From Prevotellamassilia timonensis (GTDB taxonomy: Bacteria > Bacteroidota > Bacteroidia > Bacteroidales > Bacteroidaceae): a DNA stretch of 64,000 nucleotides. Shown here in pieces: positions 47,748-57,146 of the stretch (positions within the stretch are counted from its first letter, which is position 1; the number at the start of each line of letters is the position of its first letter). A model generated the notes under the pieces. That model was not told where the DNA came from and did not search any database. It saw only the letters and a program-made list of their open reading frames with translations. The translations under genes were made by a program, and so were the position numbers. Where the stretch lies: contig NZ_LT629844.1 of NCBI RefSeq assembly GCF_900106785.1, positions 212,922 through 276,921 of the forward strand, in the 5' to 3' direction.

Positions 47748-49682
47748 TTACTTAACCTCCTCAAAGTCAGCGTCCTGAATGTCTTCGTTGCCCTTGTTGT
47801 CAGAGCCAGCGTTCTGCTGAGGACCTGCCTGCTGACCGCCTTGGAAACCAGCGCCTGCACCCTGCTGAGCACCACCTGCCTGGCTGTACATGTCGGCACT
47901 GGCAGCCTGCCATGCTGTGTTGAGCTCGGCCTTGGCAGCATCGATGGCGGCAATGTCCTGAGCCTTGTGAGCCTCCTTCAACTTGCCAAGAGCAGCCTCA
48001 ATGGGAGCCTTCTTGTCGGCAGGGAGCTTGTCGCCAAGCTCCTTGAGCTGGTTCTCGGTCTGGAATATCATAGAGTCGGCTTCGTTGATCTTGTCAACGC
48101 GCTCACGTTCCTTCTTGTCTGCCTCGGCGTTGGCTTGTGCTTCAGCCTTCATGCGGTTGATTTCGTCTTCTGACAAGCCGCTTGAAGCTTCGATACGAAT
48201 GGCCTGTTCCTTGCCAGTGGCCTTATCCTTGGCAGATACCTTCAAGATACCGTTGGCATCGATGTCGAATGTAACCTCAATCTGGGGCACGCCACGACGG
48301 GCGGGAGCAATGCCGGCCAGGTTGAAGCGGCCGATGCTCTTGTTGTCGCGGGCAAACTGGCGCTCACCCTGCAACACGTGGATGGTAACCTCGGGCTGGT
48401 TGTCCTCAGCGGTTGAGAACACCTGGCTCTTCTTGCAAGGAATGGTTGAGTTGGCATCAATCAACTTGGTCATTACGCCACCGAGTGTTTCGATACCCAA
48501 TGAAAGCGGTGTAACGTCGAGCAATACGATATCGCCCACACCCTTCTCCTTGTTCAAGATGGCACCCTGAATGGCAGCACCTACGGCTACCACCTCGTCA
48601 GGATTTACACCCTTTGAGGGAGCTTTGCCGAAGAAGTCCTGTACCAACTGCTGTACGGCGGGAATACGGGTAGAACCACCTACAAGGATTACCTCGTCAA
48701 TGTCGGCAGTAGTAAGGTTGGCACCCTTCAAGGCTGCTTCGCACGGAGCCTTGCAAGCCTCAATCAGGCTGTGAGCCAACTGTTCAAATTTGGCACGGGT
48801 AAGCGTCTTTACCAAGTGCTTAGGCATACCGTTAACCGATGTGATGTAGGGCAGGTTGATTTCGGTAGTTGTAGAGCTTGAAAGTTCGATCTTAGCCTTT
48901 TCGGCAGCCTCCTTCAGGCGCTGCATGGCCATCGGGTCGGTTGAGAGGTCGGCACCTTCGTCGTTCTTAAATTCGTTAATCAGCCAGTCGATGATTACGT
49001 GGTCAAAGTCATCACCACCCAGGTGTGTATCGCCATTGGTTGAGAGCACCTCGAACACGCCACCGCCAAACTCAAGGATAGAGATATCGAATGTACCACC
49101 ACCAAGGTCGAACACGGCAATCTTCATGTCCTTGTTAGCCTTGTCAATACCATAGGCAAGGGCGGCTGCGGTAGGTTCGTTAACGATACGTTTAACATCA
49201 AGACCTGCAATTTGTCCGGCCTCCTTAGTGGCCTGACGCTGAGAGTCTGAGAAGTAGGCCGGCACGGTGATAACGGCTTCCGTCACCTCCTGTCCGAGGT
49301 AGTCCTCGGCGGTCTTCTTCATCTTTTGCAGAACCATTGCCGAAATTTCCTGCGGAGTGTACTGGCGGCCGTCCACCTCAACACGTGCGGTGTTGTTCTC
49401 GCCGCGTACCACCTTGTAAGGCATACGTGCAATTTCCTTCTGCACCTGGTCGTAGTTTTCACCCATGAAACGCTTGATTGAGTAAATCGTGCGCAAGGGG
49501 TTGGTTACTGCCTGACGCTTGGCGGGGTCGCCCACCTTGCGTTCGCCACCTTCAACAAAGGCTACCACCGAAGGAGTGGTGCGCTTGCCTTCGCTGTTGG
49601 CAATTACAGTAGGTTCGTTACCTTCGAACACTGACACACAGCTGTTCGTTGTACCTAAGTCAATACCAATAATCTTTCCCAT
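47748..49682 (-). CDS. dnaK: Chaperone DnaK (Hsp70)
   Basis: A 644-residue Hsp70. The N-terminal ATPase domain has [28 protein letters not shown] and [13 protein letters not shown]-type motifs; the substrate-binding domain starts with [14 protein letters not shown]. The C-terminal tail is Gly/Gln-rich and ends in the acidic [11 protein letters not shown]. No grpE or dnaJ lies beside it; it appears to be monocistronic. No promoter is clear in the AT-rich stretch upstream. Confidence 0.97.
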   Translation of the reverse strand: MGKIIGIDLGTTNSCVSVFEGNEPTVIANSEGKRTTPSVVAFVEGGERKVGDPAKRQAVTNPLRTIYSIKRFMGENYDQVQKEIARMPYKVVRGENNTARVEVDGRQYTPQEISAMVLQKMKKTAEDYLGQEVTEAVITVPAYFSDSQRQATKEAGQIAGLDVKRIVNEPTAAALAYGIDKANKDMKIAVFDLGGGTFDISILEFGGGVFEVLSTNGDTHLGGDDFDHVIIDWLINEFKNDEGADLSTDPMAMQRLKEAAEKAKIELSSSTTTEINLPYITSVNGMPKHLVKTLTRAKFEQLAHSLIEACKAPCEAALKGANLTTADIDEVILVGGSTRIPAVQQLVQDFFGKAPSKGVNPDEVVAVGAAIQGAILNKEKGVGDIVLLDVTPLSLGIETLGGVMTKLIDANSTIPCKKSQVFSTAEDNQPEVTIHVLQGERQFARDNKSIGRFNLAGIAPARRGVPQIEVTFDIDANGILKVSAKDKATGKEQAIRIEASSGLSEDEINRMKAEAQANAEADKKERERVDKINEADSMIFQTENQLKELGDKLPADKKAPIEAALGKLKEAHKAQDIAAIDAAKAELNTAWQAASADMYSQAGGAQQGAGAGFQGGQQAGPQQNAGSDNKGNEDIQDADFEEVK

Positions 49683-49829
49683 GATTGTATCTTTTTTTTA
49701 TTATTATTCGTGTTATATAATTATATGTGTGTACCTCTGTACTGTTTTGAGCGGTACGCCCATACTTATGCAAGCAGCGTGCCAAAGATGGTGGTGACAG
49801 AAAAAATATTTTGCTGTCATGTGTTGTTG

Positions 49830-50262
49830 TGTCAGTGCAGATGGTGTAGACAGTCCTTATATAATGGTTTTTTGCAAAACTGTCTACACTCTGCACTAAT
49901 GTCTTGTAATGCTTTGATTATCAAAGTAAAAAGTGGTGTAGACGGAGGCAAAATTTATCTGCACTGCCATCTGCACTTGTGCTTGTGCCGGGGGCGTCAT
50001 ATCATTTGTGCCAGTCAGAAAAAAATGTGTAGGGAGGTAGAAAAATCTGTTGCTCTGACAGAAAATTCGCTCCCCCTATGCCGTAATGTGCGGGTGGCAC
50101 GCCTGTTTTGTCGTGAGGCGTGTGCGGTATGGTGTCAGTGCAGATGGGTGCAGATGGGTGTAGGCGTAGTGCAGAAGCTTTTCGGGCTTGTCTGCACTGC
50201 ACAATCTGCTGATAATCAATTGTGTCGCGTGCAAAAGTGCAGAGTGCAGACAAAATGGCTGT
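49830..50262. repeat. Structured hairpin element E3 (CTGCAC/CTACAC version)
   Basis: Left hairpin GTCTACAC (49882-49889) with GTGTAGAC (49936-49943), preceded by an alternative pairing GTGTAGACAGT (49844-49854) with ACTGTCTACAC (49879-49889). Central hairpin about 50031-50083 between TAGGG and CCCTATGCCG, containing AGAAAAATCTGT. Right hairpin TGTCTGCACTGCAC (50189-50202) with GTGCAGAGTGCAGACA (50237-50252). Outer loops contain TTGATTATCAAAG and GATAATCAATTG. Long ORFs across it on both strands are by-products of repeat composition. The remaining 50263-50536 of this 854-base gap is plain AT-rich sequence. Confidence 0.75.
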
Positions 50263-50536
50263 AAACAGAATAAGGGGCAAATATTCCCTTTCTGCCATTA
50301 TAGTGTGGCGTGTAGATAAAAAGGAGAAATACAGAATGCCATTAGCAAGATTTTTTGTAAACCTTTCAGCTTGTCAGGCTGCTGGTCAAGAATGCTGCCA
50401 ATGGTCATAAAATATGTTATACAGCATAAAAAATAATATTTCTTTGCAATATGTTAGGTGGTACGGCTTATGCTGCCTATATTTTCAAACAGAAACAAAA
50501 ATAACTCATTTACCAACAAAACGTTCGTTATAGCCT

Positions 50537-52189
50537 ATGAAAACATTTACGTTTGTAATACTATCTGCACTTACATGTGGCAGTGTGGCGTCAGCTCAAC
50601 CCTTACAGTCAGTTCCAGGCCGAAGCCGTGCATTGCCATTTGCCTCGGTGTTGCACAATGGCGTCGACGCCAAGGCCCAAGTGGGTCGTAGTGGCAAAAA
50701 TTTTGGCAAATTGCTGTTTGGCGGCCGCCAGGCACAAGCTCCCGTGTCGTGTCTGTCGCAGAGCAAGGCTGCCGAGGTGCTCCCCATTTGGGTGCCCCAA
50801 ACCGAGGAGGTGTGGACACGCAGTTATAAAACTCCCGATGCCGACATGCAACGTGCCGAGCGTTACACCTTGTTCTATGACAAAAACGGCTCAGAGTGTG
50901 GTTGGCGTCTGCATTCGTTTGCCGAGGGCGACACTTTGCCCTATTCGCGGCAGATGGTGTCGTATGACGAGCAAGGCCGTCAGTCGGTTGTGACATTTGA
51001 GGTGTCGAAGGACGGCAAGACCTATTCTCCCTTCTGGATAACCACCTACAAGTACGACCCTGTGGTTCAGAGTTTCGTGACCGAACAAAAGACCCTTATG
51101 TGGAATGCCGACAGCGCAGCCTATGTGTTTGGCGACGGCGGCGGTTGCAAGCGTTGGGACATTGTGCGTGATGCCAAGGGCAGGGTGTTGACAAGCGAAT
51201 ATTGGTATCAGGACTACAGCACCACCACACCGCAGTTGAAGCAGCGCCTTACCGCAACTTATGCCGACTCGGTGGGGCATGCGGTGGCCATCAAGTACGA
51301 AGGTTTGGAGTATGATTACAACACAAATGAAGATGTGTGGCAAGAGACAGAGTCGTACCGCAGCATAAAGTGGGCTGCCACAGACGATCAGTATGTTGAC
51401 ATCGATGCCTCATTCTTGCAGGGCGAACAACGCATGCTTGCTGCAGATACCTATTATGCAGGCCGGGCTAATGGTACATTGTCGGTAACTTACGATACCA
51501 AAAATGTGGAGGATTATGCTTACGTGATAGACCAGCCCGGGGTGGGCAAGCAGGAGTTCAAGATATGGACCACCGATGCCAATGGCAGTTACGAGTATCA
51601 TAACAAAACAACCTATATAGCCAACGATTATCAAGGTTCAGGTTGGGACCTCGACAGTGTGGTGGTGAAGAATGACGACCATGGTTACACGGTGAGCCGG
51701 GAGAAATATTTGCTCTCCGACGTCAAGGTGGCCAATGGCGAGGGCTATGAGTTGCAGGACGGCAGCAAGTATCATATCACCTACCATCCGGAGTACGACA
51801 CACCGCAGTCGGTGGCATACGAGGGTTACTACTACATATCAACCGACCCCGACAATCCTTGGGGCAGCTTCGAACAGCGCTATGTCGAGACCAAGCGCAC
51901 TGATTATTCAGATTATATAAATGCTGCCGAGGGGGCGGGTGAGTTTACCGCCATCAAGCCGGTTGGCAAGTCGGCTGTGGATATTGATGTGCGTATGGGC
52001 GCCAACCAAGTGTCGTTCACAGCTCCAGGCCTCAAGTCGTATCGTTTGTTCGACGCCAAAGGTCGCGTATGCCTCTTGGCCACAGGTCGCGATGGAGGCA
52101 CAGTCAACACCTCGTCGCTGCCCAAGGGTCAGTATCTCTTGCAGATTGTAACGGCAAACGGCGTGAAGTGCGTCAAGATTGCAAAGTAA
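50537..52189 (+). CDS. Secreted protein with type IX sorting domain, function unknown
   Basis: A 550-residue protein with a signal peptide (SALTCGSVASAQ). The middle has repeated beta-rich units with Y-D-x-x-G-R/Q motifs (SYDEQGRQSVVTFE, RDAKGRVLTSEYWYQDY), recalling YD/RHS-like surface proteins but without a recognised family. The last 80 residues fit a type IX (Por) secretion sorting domain: RLFDAKGRVCLLATG, LPKGQYLLQIVTANG and a final KCVKIAK. It is therefore likely exported across the outer membrane and anchored or released. It stands alone, without an operon partner. Confidence 0.75.
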   Translation: MKTFTFVILSALTCGSVASAQPLQSVPGRSRALPFASVLHNGVDAKAQVGRSGKNFGKLLFGGRQAQAPVSCLSQSKAAEVLPIWVPQTEEVWTRSYKTPDADMQRAERYTLFYDKNGSECGWRLHSFAEGDTLPYSRQMVSYDEQGRQSVVTFEVSKDGKTYSPFWITTYKYDPVVQSFVTEQKTLMWNADSAAYVFGDGGGCKRWDIVRDAKGRVLTSEYWYQDYSTTTPQLKQRLTATYADSVGHAVAIKYEGLEYDYNTNEDVWQETESYRSIKWAATDDQYVDIDASFLQGEQRMLAADTYYAGRANGTLSVTYDTKNVEDYAYVIDQPGVGKQEFKIWTTDANGSYEYHNKTTYIANDYQGSGWDLDSVVVKNDDHGYTVSREKYLLSDVKVANGEGYELQDGSKYHITYHPEYDTPQSVAYEGYYYISTDPDNPWGSFEQRYVETKRTDYSDYINAAEGAGEFTAIKPVGKSAVDIDVRMGANQVSFTAPGLKSYRLFDAKGRVCLLATGRDGGTVNTSSLPKGQYLLQIVTANGVKCVKIAK

Positions 52190-52442
52190 TAATGGGTAAG
52201 ACCCCGTTAGCTGACTCTGTCAGCGGATAGTGGTTGCCTGTCAGCACAGAAGGGCTCTTTGAGTCGGAAACTTCGGTGCTGGCAGGCAATTTCTTTTGCA
52301 GCAGGTGTTTGATGCAGCCATTGTGTAGCGGTACATAGTAGTGGCAGAATGATAAAATGTGAGCTTTTTGATAGTGTACTTGTCAAAATGCCGAGTTTAT
52401 TCACAAACAATGCAAAAGCGTGCAATTTTTTTGTTCATATAC

Positions 52443-52473
52443 TTGCATTGTCGTGGTTGTGGCCGTAACTTTG
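52443..52473 (+). promoter_or_regulatory. Promoter of a candidate small RNA
   Basis: TTGC (52443-52446), 19 bases, TAACTTTG (52466-52473). No start codon of a plausible gene follows before the terminator at 52711. Confidence 0.65.
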
Positions 52474-52479
52474 CACTCG

Positions 52480-52733
52480 AAAACAAGACATAAGCTAAGC
52501 TATTGAATAATTTGATATAGTATTAGTTCTGCGAAAGTTCCTTCTGCGAAGAAGTGACTGGGTAGAAAGATTAAGTATTAGGTTAACAAGATTAGGTAAA
52601 AGATTAGATTAGGTAAAAAAGATTTGTAGAAAGGTAACTGTTAGATGATTGGCTCAGATGTGAGCCGGTGGGCGTGGCAATAATGTGCCTCGCGCCACTA
52701 AAAAGATGAGAAAGGGCGGAAGCCCTTTTTTTT
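52480..52733 (+). ncRNA. Candidate non-coding RNA of about 250 nt
   Basis: A good promoter is followed by about 230 bases without a supported ORF and then a strong terminator. The transcript would have an A/G-rich, unpaired middle with repeated AGATTAGGTAA-type words (52575-52625), a small hairpin GGCTCAGATGTGAGCC (52651-52666), a GC-rich imperfect stem GTGGGCGTGGCA / TGTGCCTCGCGCCAC (52669-52698) and the terminator stem. The layout fits a free-standing structured RNA such as a 6S-like or regulatory RNA; I cannot assign a family. Within the 880-base gap 52190-53069, 52190-52440 holds nothing that I can support. Confidence 0.55.
52711..52733 (+). terminator. Rho-independent terminator of the candidate small RNA
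   Basis: AAAGGGC - GGAA - GCCCTTT followed by more T (eight T in a row in all). A textbook intrinsic terminator. Confidence 0.88.
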
Positions 52734-52775
52734 GTGCCCGTATGTTTTGTCCACCCGTTTGCGCTTTCTTATAAT

Positions 52776-53045
52776 AGAAAGTTCAAGCAAGCTTGACTTT
52801 ATGCGCTCGGTTTGCACTATCTTTTGATAAGATAGGCTGCACCTCGGCAGAAAGTTCAAGCAAGCTTGACTTTATGCGCTCGGTTTGCACTATCTTTTGA
52901 TAAGATAGGCTGCACCTCGGCAGAAAGTTCAAGCAAGCTTGACTTTATGCGCTCGGTTTGCACTATCTTTGAATAAGATAGGCTGCACCTCGGCAGAAAG
53001 TTCAAGCAAGCTTGACTTTCTTCACTCGGTTTGCACTATCTTTGC
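52776..53045 (+). repeat. Four tandem 73-bp promoter-like modules before the M20 dipeptidase
   Basis: Units begin at 52776, 52849, 52922 and 52995, exactly 73 bases apart, and are nearly identical. Each has AGAAAGTTCAAGCAAGCTTG (with the dyad TCAAGC-AA-GCTTGA), then GCTCGGTTTGCACTATCTTT and AAGATAGGCTGCACCTCGGC. The -7 box is TATCTTTTG in units 1 and 2 (one T too many) and TATCTTTG in units 3 and 4. The last is 25 bases upstream of the dipeptidase ATG. The same unit occurs twice before rsfS. Confidence 0.88.
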
Positions 53046-53069
53046 CAATGGATAATTAAAACAAGACTT

Positions 53070-54443
53070 ATGACAACAATTCCTACTATACAGAGCTATG
53101 TGCTACAGAACGAGGCGCGTTTCCTTGACGAGCTGTTCAGCCTGATACGCATTCCGAGTATCAGCGCCGAACCTGCACACCACGATGACATGCTGCGCTG
53201 TGCCAAACGTTGGCAAGAATTGCTGGTGGCTGCCGGTGCCGACCATGCCGAGGTGATGCCGTCGGAGGGTAATCCGCTGGTGTATGCCGAAAAGCATGTG
53301 AGCGATGCGGCACCCACCGTGTTGGTGTATGGCCACTATGATGTGATGCCGGTTGACCCTTTGGATTTGTGGCACTCTAATCCGTTTGAGCCTGAGGTGC
53401 GCGACGGACGCATTTGGGCACGTGGCGCCGATGATGACAAGGGACAGAGCTTTATACAGGTAAAGGCGCTTGAATACCTCGTGCGCCATGGATTGCTAAA
53501 GCACAACGTGAAGTTTATACTTGAGGGAGAGGAGGAGATAGGGTCGCCTTCGCTCGGCAGTTTTTTGAAACAGCATCACGACCTGTTGCAATGCGATGTG
53601 ATATTGGTGAGTGATACCTCGATGCTTGCGGCCGATTTGCCATCGCTCACCACCGGACTGCGTGGGCTGGCCTATTGGCAGATAGAGGTGACAGGGCCTA
53701 ATCGCGACTTGCACAGCGGGCACTTTGGTGGTGCGGTGGCCAATCCCATCAATGTGTTGTGTGAGATGCTTGCCAAGGTGACCGATGCCGACGGACGCAT
53801 AACCATACCCCACTTTTATGACGATGTGGAGGAGCTGTCGGCCGATGAGCGCAGCATGATAGCCCACATACCATTTGACGAACAGCGCTACATGCAGGCC
53901 ATTGGGGTGGATGCGCTGCGGGGCGAAAAAGGCTATTCAACCATTGAGCGCAATGCCTGCCGGCCCTCGTTTGACATTTGCGGCATTTGGGGTGGCCACA
54001 CGGGCGAGGGTGCCAAAACGGTGCTGCCCTCGAAGGCATACGCCAAAGTGTCGTGCCGTCTGGTGCCACACCAGCAGCACGAAACGGTGTCGCAACTGTT
54101 TGTTGACTACATTGAGCGCATGGCCCCCAAGTGTGTGAAGGTGAAGGTTACGCCGATGCATGGCGGCGAGGGCTATGTGTGCCCAATCACCCTGCCGGCC
54201 TATCGTGCGGCGGAGGCTGGGTTTGAGGCTGCCTTTGGCAAACGGCCGCTGGCGGTGCGACGCGGTGGCAGCATACCCATTATCAGCGATTTTGAACGCG
54301 AACTGGGCGTAAAGACCGTGCTGATGGGTTTTGGACTTGAAAGCAATGCCATACATTCGCCTAACGAAAATATGCCACTCAGCATGATGCGCAAGGGCAT
54401 TGAGGCTGTGACTGTATTCCACCAAAAATATGATGAACTATGA
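53070..54443 (+). CDS. M20-family dipeptidase
   Basis: A zinc peptidase of 457 residues from the ATG at 53070 (MTTIPTIQSY); the frame is open 13 codons further, but those lie within the promoter repeat. Metal ligands and catalytic residues are visible in order: VYGHYDVMPVDP (His near 87), RGADDDKGQSF (Asp near 121), LEGEEEIGSPSLG (Glu pair near 152), and DLHSGHFGG in the dimerisation domain. The build is that of cytosolic non-specific/carnosine-type dipeptidases (M20A/F). Its stop overlaps the next start (ATGA). Confidence 0.9.
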   Translation: MTTIPTIQSYVLQNEARFLDELFSLIRIPSISAEPAHHDDMLRCAKRWQELLVAAGADHAEVMPSEGNPLVYAEKHVSDAAPTVLVYGHYDVMPVDPLDLWHSNPFEPEVRDGRIWARGADDDKGQSFIQVKALEYLVRHGLLKHNVKFILEGEEEIGSPSLGSFLKQHHDLLQCDVILVSDTSMLAADLPSLTTGLRGLAYWQIEVTGPNRDLHSGHFGGAVANPINVLCEMLAKVTDADGRITIPHFYDDVEELSADERSMIAHIPFDEQRYMQAIGVDALRGEKGYSTIERNACRPSFDICGIWGGHTGEGAKTVLPSKAYAKVSCRLVPHQQHETVSQLFVDYIERMAPKCVKVKVTPMHGGEGYVCPITLPAYRAAEAGFEAAFGKRPLAVRRGGSIPIISDFERELGVKTVLMGFGLESNAIHSPNENMPLSMMRKGIEAVTVFHQKYDEL

Positions 54444-56119
54444 ATCTTAAACAAACGATAATTATTCCGCTGTGCGCTGTAGCCCTTTCGCTGCAGGCTC
54501 AAACAACGGGCGGAAAGGGGCTGCAAGTGTCGTGGGCCTCGAAAGATGTGCACTATGCGCAAACTGAGCGCCCTGTGATGAGGGCCAAATCAGACACGCT
54601 GATAAAGGCTTGGCGCGGTGAGCGTGTGGGCGTGGAGGCTGTGGTGTATGCCGCTCAAAAGCAAGGCGCGCTGCAGGTGAGGCTCACCCCTTGGCGCAAG
54701 GGGGGCGCCACCATTGCGGCCTCACAGGGCGAGGCACGCTTTATTAACTATGTGACAACCGACAACTTTCAGTATTGCGGTTATCACCCCAACAACCTCA
54801 CGCCCTACCAGGTGGCCGATATCATAGACCTTGATGTGCCGCAAACGGCAGAGGAGGGGACCACACACCCTGTATGGTGCACGCTGGAGGTGCCGGCTGA
54901 TGCTGATGCCGGTGTGTACAGCACGCAGCTGGAGGTGGCCGATGCGCAAACGCACAAGGTGCTGAAGCGCTTGAACTTGAAGATTGAGGTAAATGCACGC
55001 ACCTTGCCTTCGCCAGCCGAACAAAAGTTTCATGTGGACTTTTGGCAGCAGCCTTATGCTGTGTCGCGTTACAACGATGTGCCGCGTTGGAGCCAGGCTC
55101 ACCTTGAAGCTTTACGCCCCTACCTCAAACTGTTGGCGCGCAGCGGACAAAAGGTGGTGTCGGCCATATTGTTTTATGAGCCTTGGGGCGACCAGAGCCA
55201 TGACAAATTCAGTGCCATGGTGCGCACAACACGCACCAAGAACGGCGAATGGCAGTACGACTACACAGTGTTTGACCAATGGGTGAAGCTGTGTGAGGAG
55301 TGTGGTATAAGTGAGCAAATTAACTGTTTCTCGATGGTGCCCTGGGATATGTCGTTCCGCTATTATGATGAGGCACAGGGCAAGGATGTGGATTTGAAAA
55401 CCACAACCAGCAGTGCAGAGTACAAGGCGCTTTGGACCGCATTTTTGAAGAGTTTTGCTGCTCACCTCAAACAGCAAGGGTGGTATGACAAGACTTGTAT
55501 AGCCATGGACGAACGCGGGCTCGACAATATGCTCGATGCCTACCGTGTGGCGCAAGAGGCGGTGCCGGGCATCAAGATGGCGCTTGCTGGCACACACCAC
55601 AAGGAGCTGGTTGACAAGCTTTACGACTATTGTATAGGTTTTGGCGAGCACTTTACTGATGACGAGCTGGCTGCCCGCAAGGCCCGTGGGTGGAAGAGTA
55701 CGACCTACACTTGTTGCAGCAATACGGAGCCCAATTTGTTTTCAAACAGTCTGCCGGCTGAGGCTGCCTATTTGCCAGTATTTTGTGTGGCCAACAAGTT
55801 TGAGGGCTATTTGCACTGGTCGTGGATGAACTGGGCCGACAACCCGCTCACCGATACGCGTTTCCGTTTGTTTGCCCCGGGCGACACCTATCTCATCTAT
55901 CCGGGGCCGCGCTCGTCGGTGCGCTATGAGCGTTTTATTGAGGGGGTGGCAATGGCCGAGAAGGTGCGCATATTGCGTGAGGAGTATGCAGCAAAGGGCA
56001 ACAACGCCGCACTCGATGCACTGAACAAGCAAGTTGAGGCGTTTGCCCCGGCCGGCATCCCAACAGGACAGACGGCAGCGGGTATGGTTAATGCCTTGCA
56101 GCAGTTGCTCAACCCTTGA
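54440..56119 (+). CDS. GH123-like glycoside hydrolase (DUF4091)
   Basis: A secreted protein of 559 residues (signal LCAVALSLQAQ). An N-terminal beta-sandwich (about 25-185) precedes a barrel and the DUF4091 C-terminal domain. GH123 beta-N-acetylgalactosaminidases use a neighbouring Asp-Glu pair for substrate-assisted catalysis; here TCIAMDERGLDNM (near residue 356) has such a pair, with WSWMNWADNPLTDTR near the C-terminus, as usual for DUF4091. It probably releases N-acetylhexosamines from host or microbial glycans in the periplasm. Coupling by ATGA overlap to a cytosolic dipeptidase suggests shared use of glycoprotein or wall fragments; that is inference. Confidence 0.75.
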   Translation: MNLKQTIIIPLCAVALSLQAQTTGGKGLQVSWASKDVHYAQTERPVMRAKSDTLIKAWRGERVGVEAVVYAAQKQGALQVRLTPWRKGGATIAASQGEARFINYVTTDNFQYCGYHPNNLTPYQVADIIDLDVPQTAEEGTTHPVWCTLEVPADADAGVYSTQLEVADAQTHKVLKRLNLKIEVNARTLPSPAEQKFHVDFWQQPYAVSRYNDVPRWSQAHLEALRPYLKLLARSGQKVVSAILFYEPWGDQSHDKFSAMVRTTRTKNGEWQYDYTVFDQWVKLCEECGISEQINCFSMVPWDMSFRYYDEAQGKDVDLKTTTSSAEYKALWTAFLKSFAAHLKQQGWYDKTCIAMDERGLDNMLDAYRVAQEAVPGIKMALAGTHHKELVDKLYDYCIGFGEHFTDDELAARKARGWKSTTYTCCSNTEPNLFSNSLPAEAAYLPVFCVANKFEGYLHWSWMNWADNPLTDTRFRLFAPGDTYLIYPGPRSSVRYERFIEGVAMAEKVRILREEYAAKGNNAALDALNKQVEAFAPAGIPTGQTAAGMVNALQQLLNP

Positions 56120-56153
56120 CATAGGGTGGCGATTTGAATGTAACATACAACAA

Positions 56154-56220
56154 TAAAGGGTGTTTCAGAAAGAGAACTCCACGCCGCATGGCGGTTGAAG
56201 CCTTTCTGAAACACCCTTTA
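56154..56220. terminator. Bidirectional terminator
   Basis: A perfect 19-bp stem, TAAAGGGTGTTTCAGAAAG (56154-56172) with CTTTCTGAAACACCCTTTA (56202-56220), around a 29-base loop. It lies between convergent genes. Confidence 0.85.
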
Positions 56221-56255
56221 GGGTGCAGTATGCGCCTGTGCGCATTGTGGTCCGG

Positions 56256-56540
56256 TTATCTAAATATCAGTATAAAGGCCAGCACGCTGACCACGACTGC
56301 TGCCGTGCCAAGCGCAATGCTTGCTTTGTTGTAGCCACGGCGCCAAAGGTCGAGCGTGACAAAGAAACTGGCCGTTGGTGCGAGCCACAACAGTTGGGTG
56401 AGCAGGTAGAGCAGAAAACGCACAATGCCATATTGGCTTGTGCCAAAGGGCTGTGCACCGAACAAGAAGAGCGGGCACGCAAGTAGGGGGATAAGGCTGA
56501 GGCCGGCAAGGGCAAGCAGCCATTTGGGAAATTCAGACAT
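56256..56540 (-). CDS. Small three-span membrane protein
   Basis: A 94-residue protein with three hydrophobic helices (WLLALAGLSLIPLLACPLFLF, then FLLYLLTQLLWLAPTASFFV, then ASIALGTAAVVVSVLAFILIF) and short loops. I do not recognise a family. Hydrophobic periodicity on this strand and its place between a terminator and the DUF1934 gene make it a likely gene; overlapping frames on both strands are also open, so some doubt remains. It may share a transcript with the DUF1934 gene upstream. Confidence 0.6.
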   Translation of the reverse strand: MSEFPKWLLALAGLSLIPLLACPLFLFGAQPFGTSQYGIVRFLLYLLTQLLWLAPTASFFVTLDLWRRGYNKASIALGTAAVVVSVLAFILIFR

Positions 56541-56598
56541 GGGGATTGTTATATTGTTTTAGCCATAGTGAGGTGGGGGCTGTCATGCTGTTTCAGCC

Positions 56599-57009
56599 TT
56601 AGTTTGTAAATTGCCACTCCACGGTAAGCACATTGTCGGCCACCTGTTTGCCAGCGGCAAGCATGGTGTAGCGTGCCTCAAAACGTCCGCCCTCGGGCGT
56701 TACGTTGAGCTGTGTGCTGTGTGTGTAGAGGCTGAAGTCGAGTGCACCATTGGGGGTGGTGTAGGCACAAGGCACAAGTTTGCCGTCAACAAAAGTCATG
56801 CGCGACTTGATGCGCCCGTTGCGCTTGAGGTCGGCCAAGCCGTCGGTGAGCAGCAGTGATGCTGTGCCGTTGTTGTCGCGCTCGGCGTAGCGCAGCATAA
56901 GGCCGCTTTCGTCAATCAGGCAGCCGCCATCGGCCTCTGTACGTATGATATCCTCGCCATTGTCGGTGGTCGACACAAGCAACGTCTTAATATGTGATTT
57001 CTTTAGCAT
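56599..57009 (-). CDS. DUF1934 beta-barrel protein
   Basis: A 136-residue cytosolic protein that resembles the DUF1934 (YwiB-like, calycin-type) family: an acidic beta-rich start, GLMLRYAERDN, TMTF-like RMTFVDGKLVPCAYTTPNGALDF, then LYTHSTQLNVTPEGGRFEARY and a final strand VEWQF. The function of the family is not known. Separated from the C10 peptidase by a full GTTAAC repeat. Confidence 0.7.
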   Translation of the reverse strand: MLKKSHIKTLLVSTTDNGEDIIRTEADGGCLIDESGLMLRYAERDNNGTASLLLTDGLADLKRNGRIKSRMTFVDGKLVPCAYTTPNGALDFSLYTHSTQLNVTPEGGRFEARYTMLAAGKQVADNVLTVEWQFTN

Positions 57010-57025
57010 AATAATTTTAGAGAAT

Positions 57026-57143
57026 TAGTAAACAAGTTGACGGGTTAACAGGTAAGTTAGTCAAACCTCTTACCGTCCTGGCTTTAACTTTATAAGTATA
57101 GCATACTTACTTGTCAACCTGTCAACTCGTTAACCCGTTAACC
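57026..57143. repeat. GTTAAC-type palindromic repeat, full copy 2
   Basis: Reverse-complement copy of the element at 4862-4981, with the same core words (AAGTATAGCATACTT, a perfect dyad with a three-base centre, and GGTAAGTTAGTCAAACCTCTT matching GACTAACTTACC). Both ends again consist of GTTAAC/GTTGAC words 10 bases apart. Confidence 0.85.
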
Positions 57144-57146
57144 AAA

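Noticed and set aside
49710-50298. Open frames of 184 and 98 codons across element E3
   Set aside because: They follow the repeat words of a structured element, have Cys/Arg-rich unnatural composition and lack a promoter close to the start.
52776-53045. CRISPR array
   Set aside because: The 73-base units are contiguous and nearly identical throughout, so there are no unique spacers.
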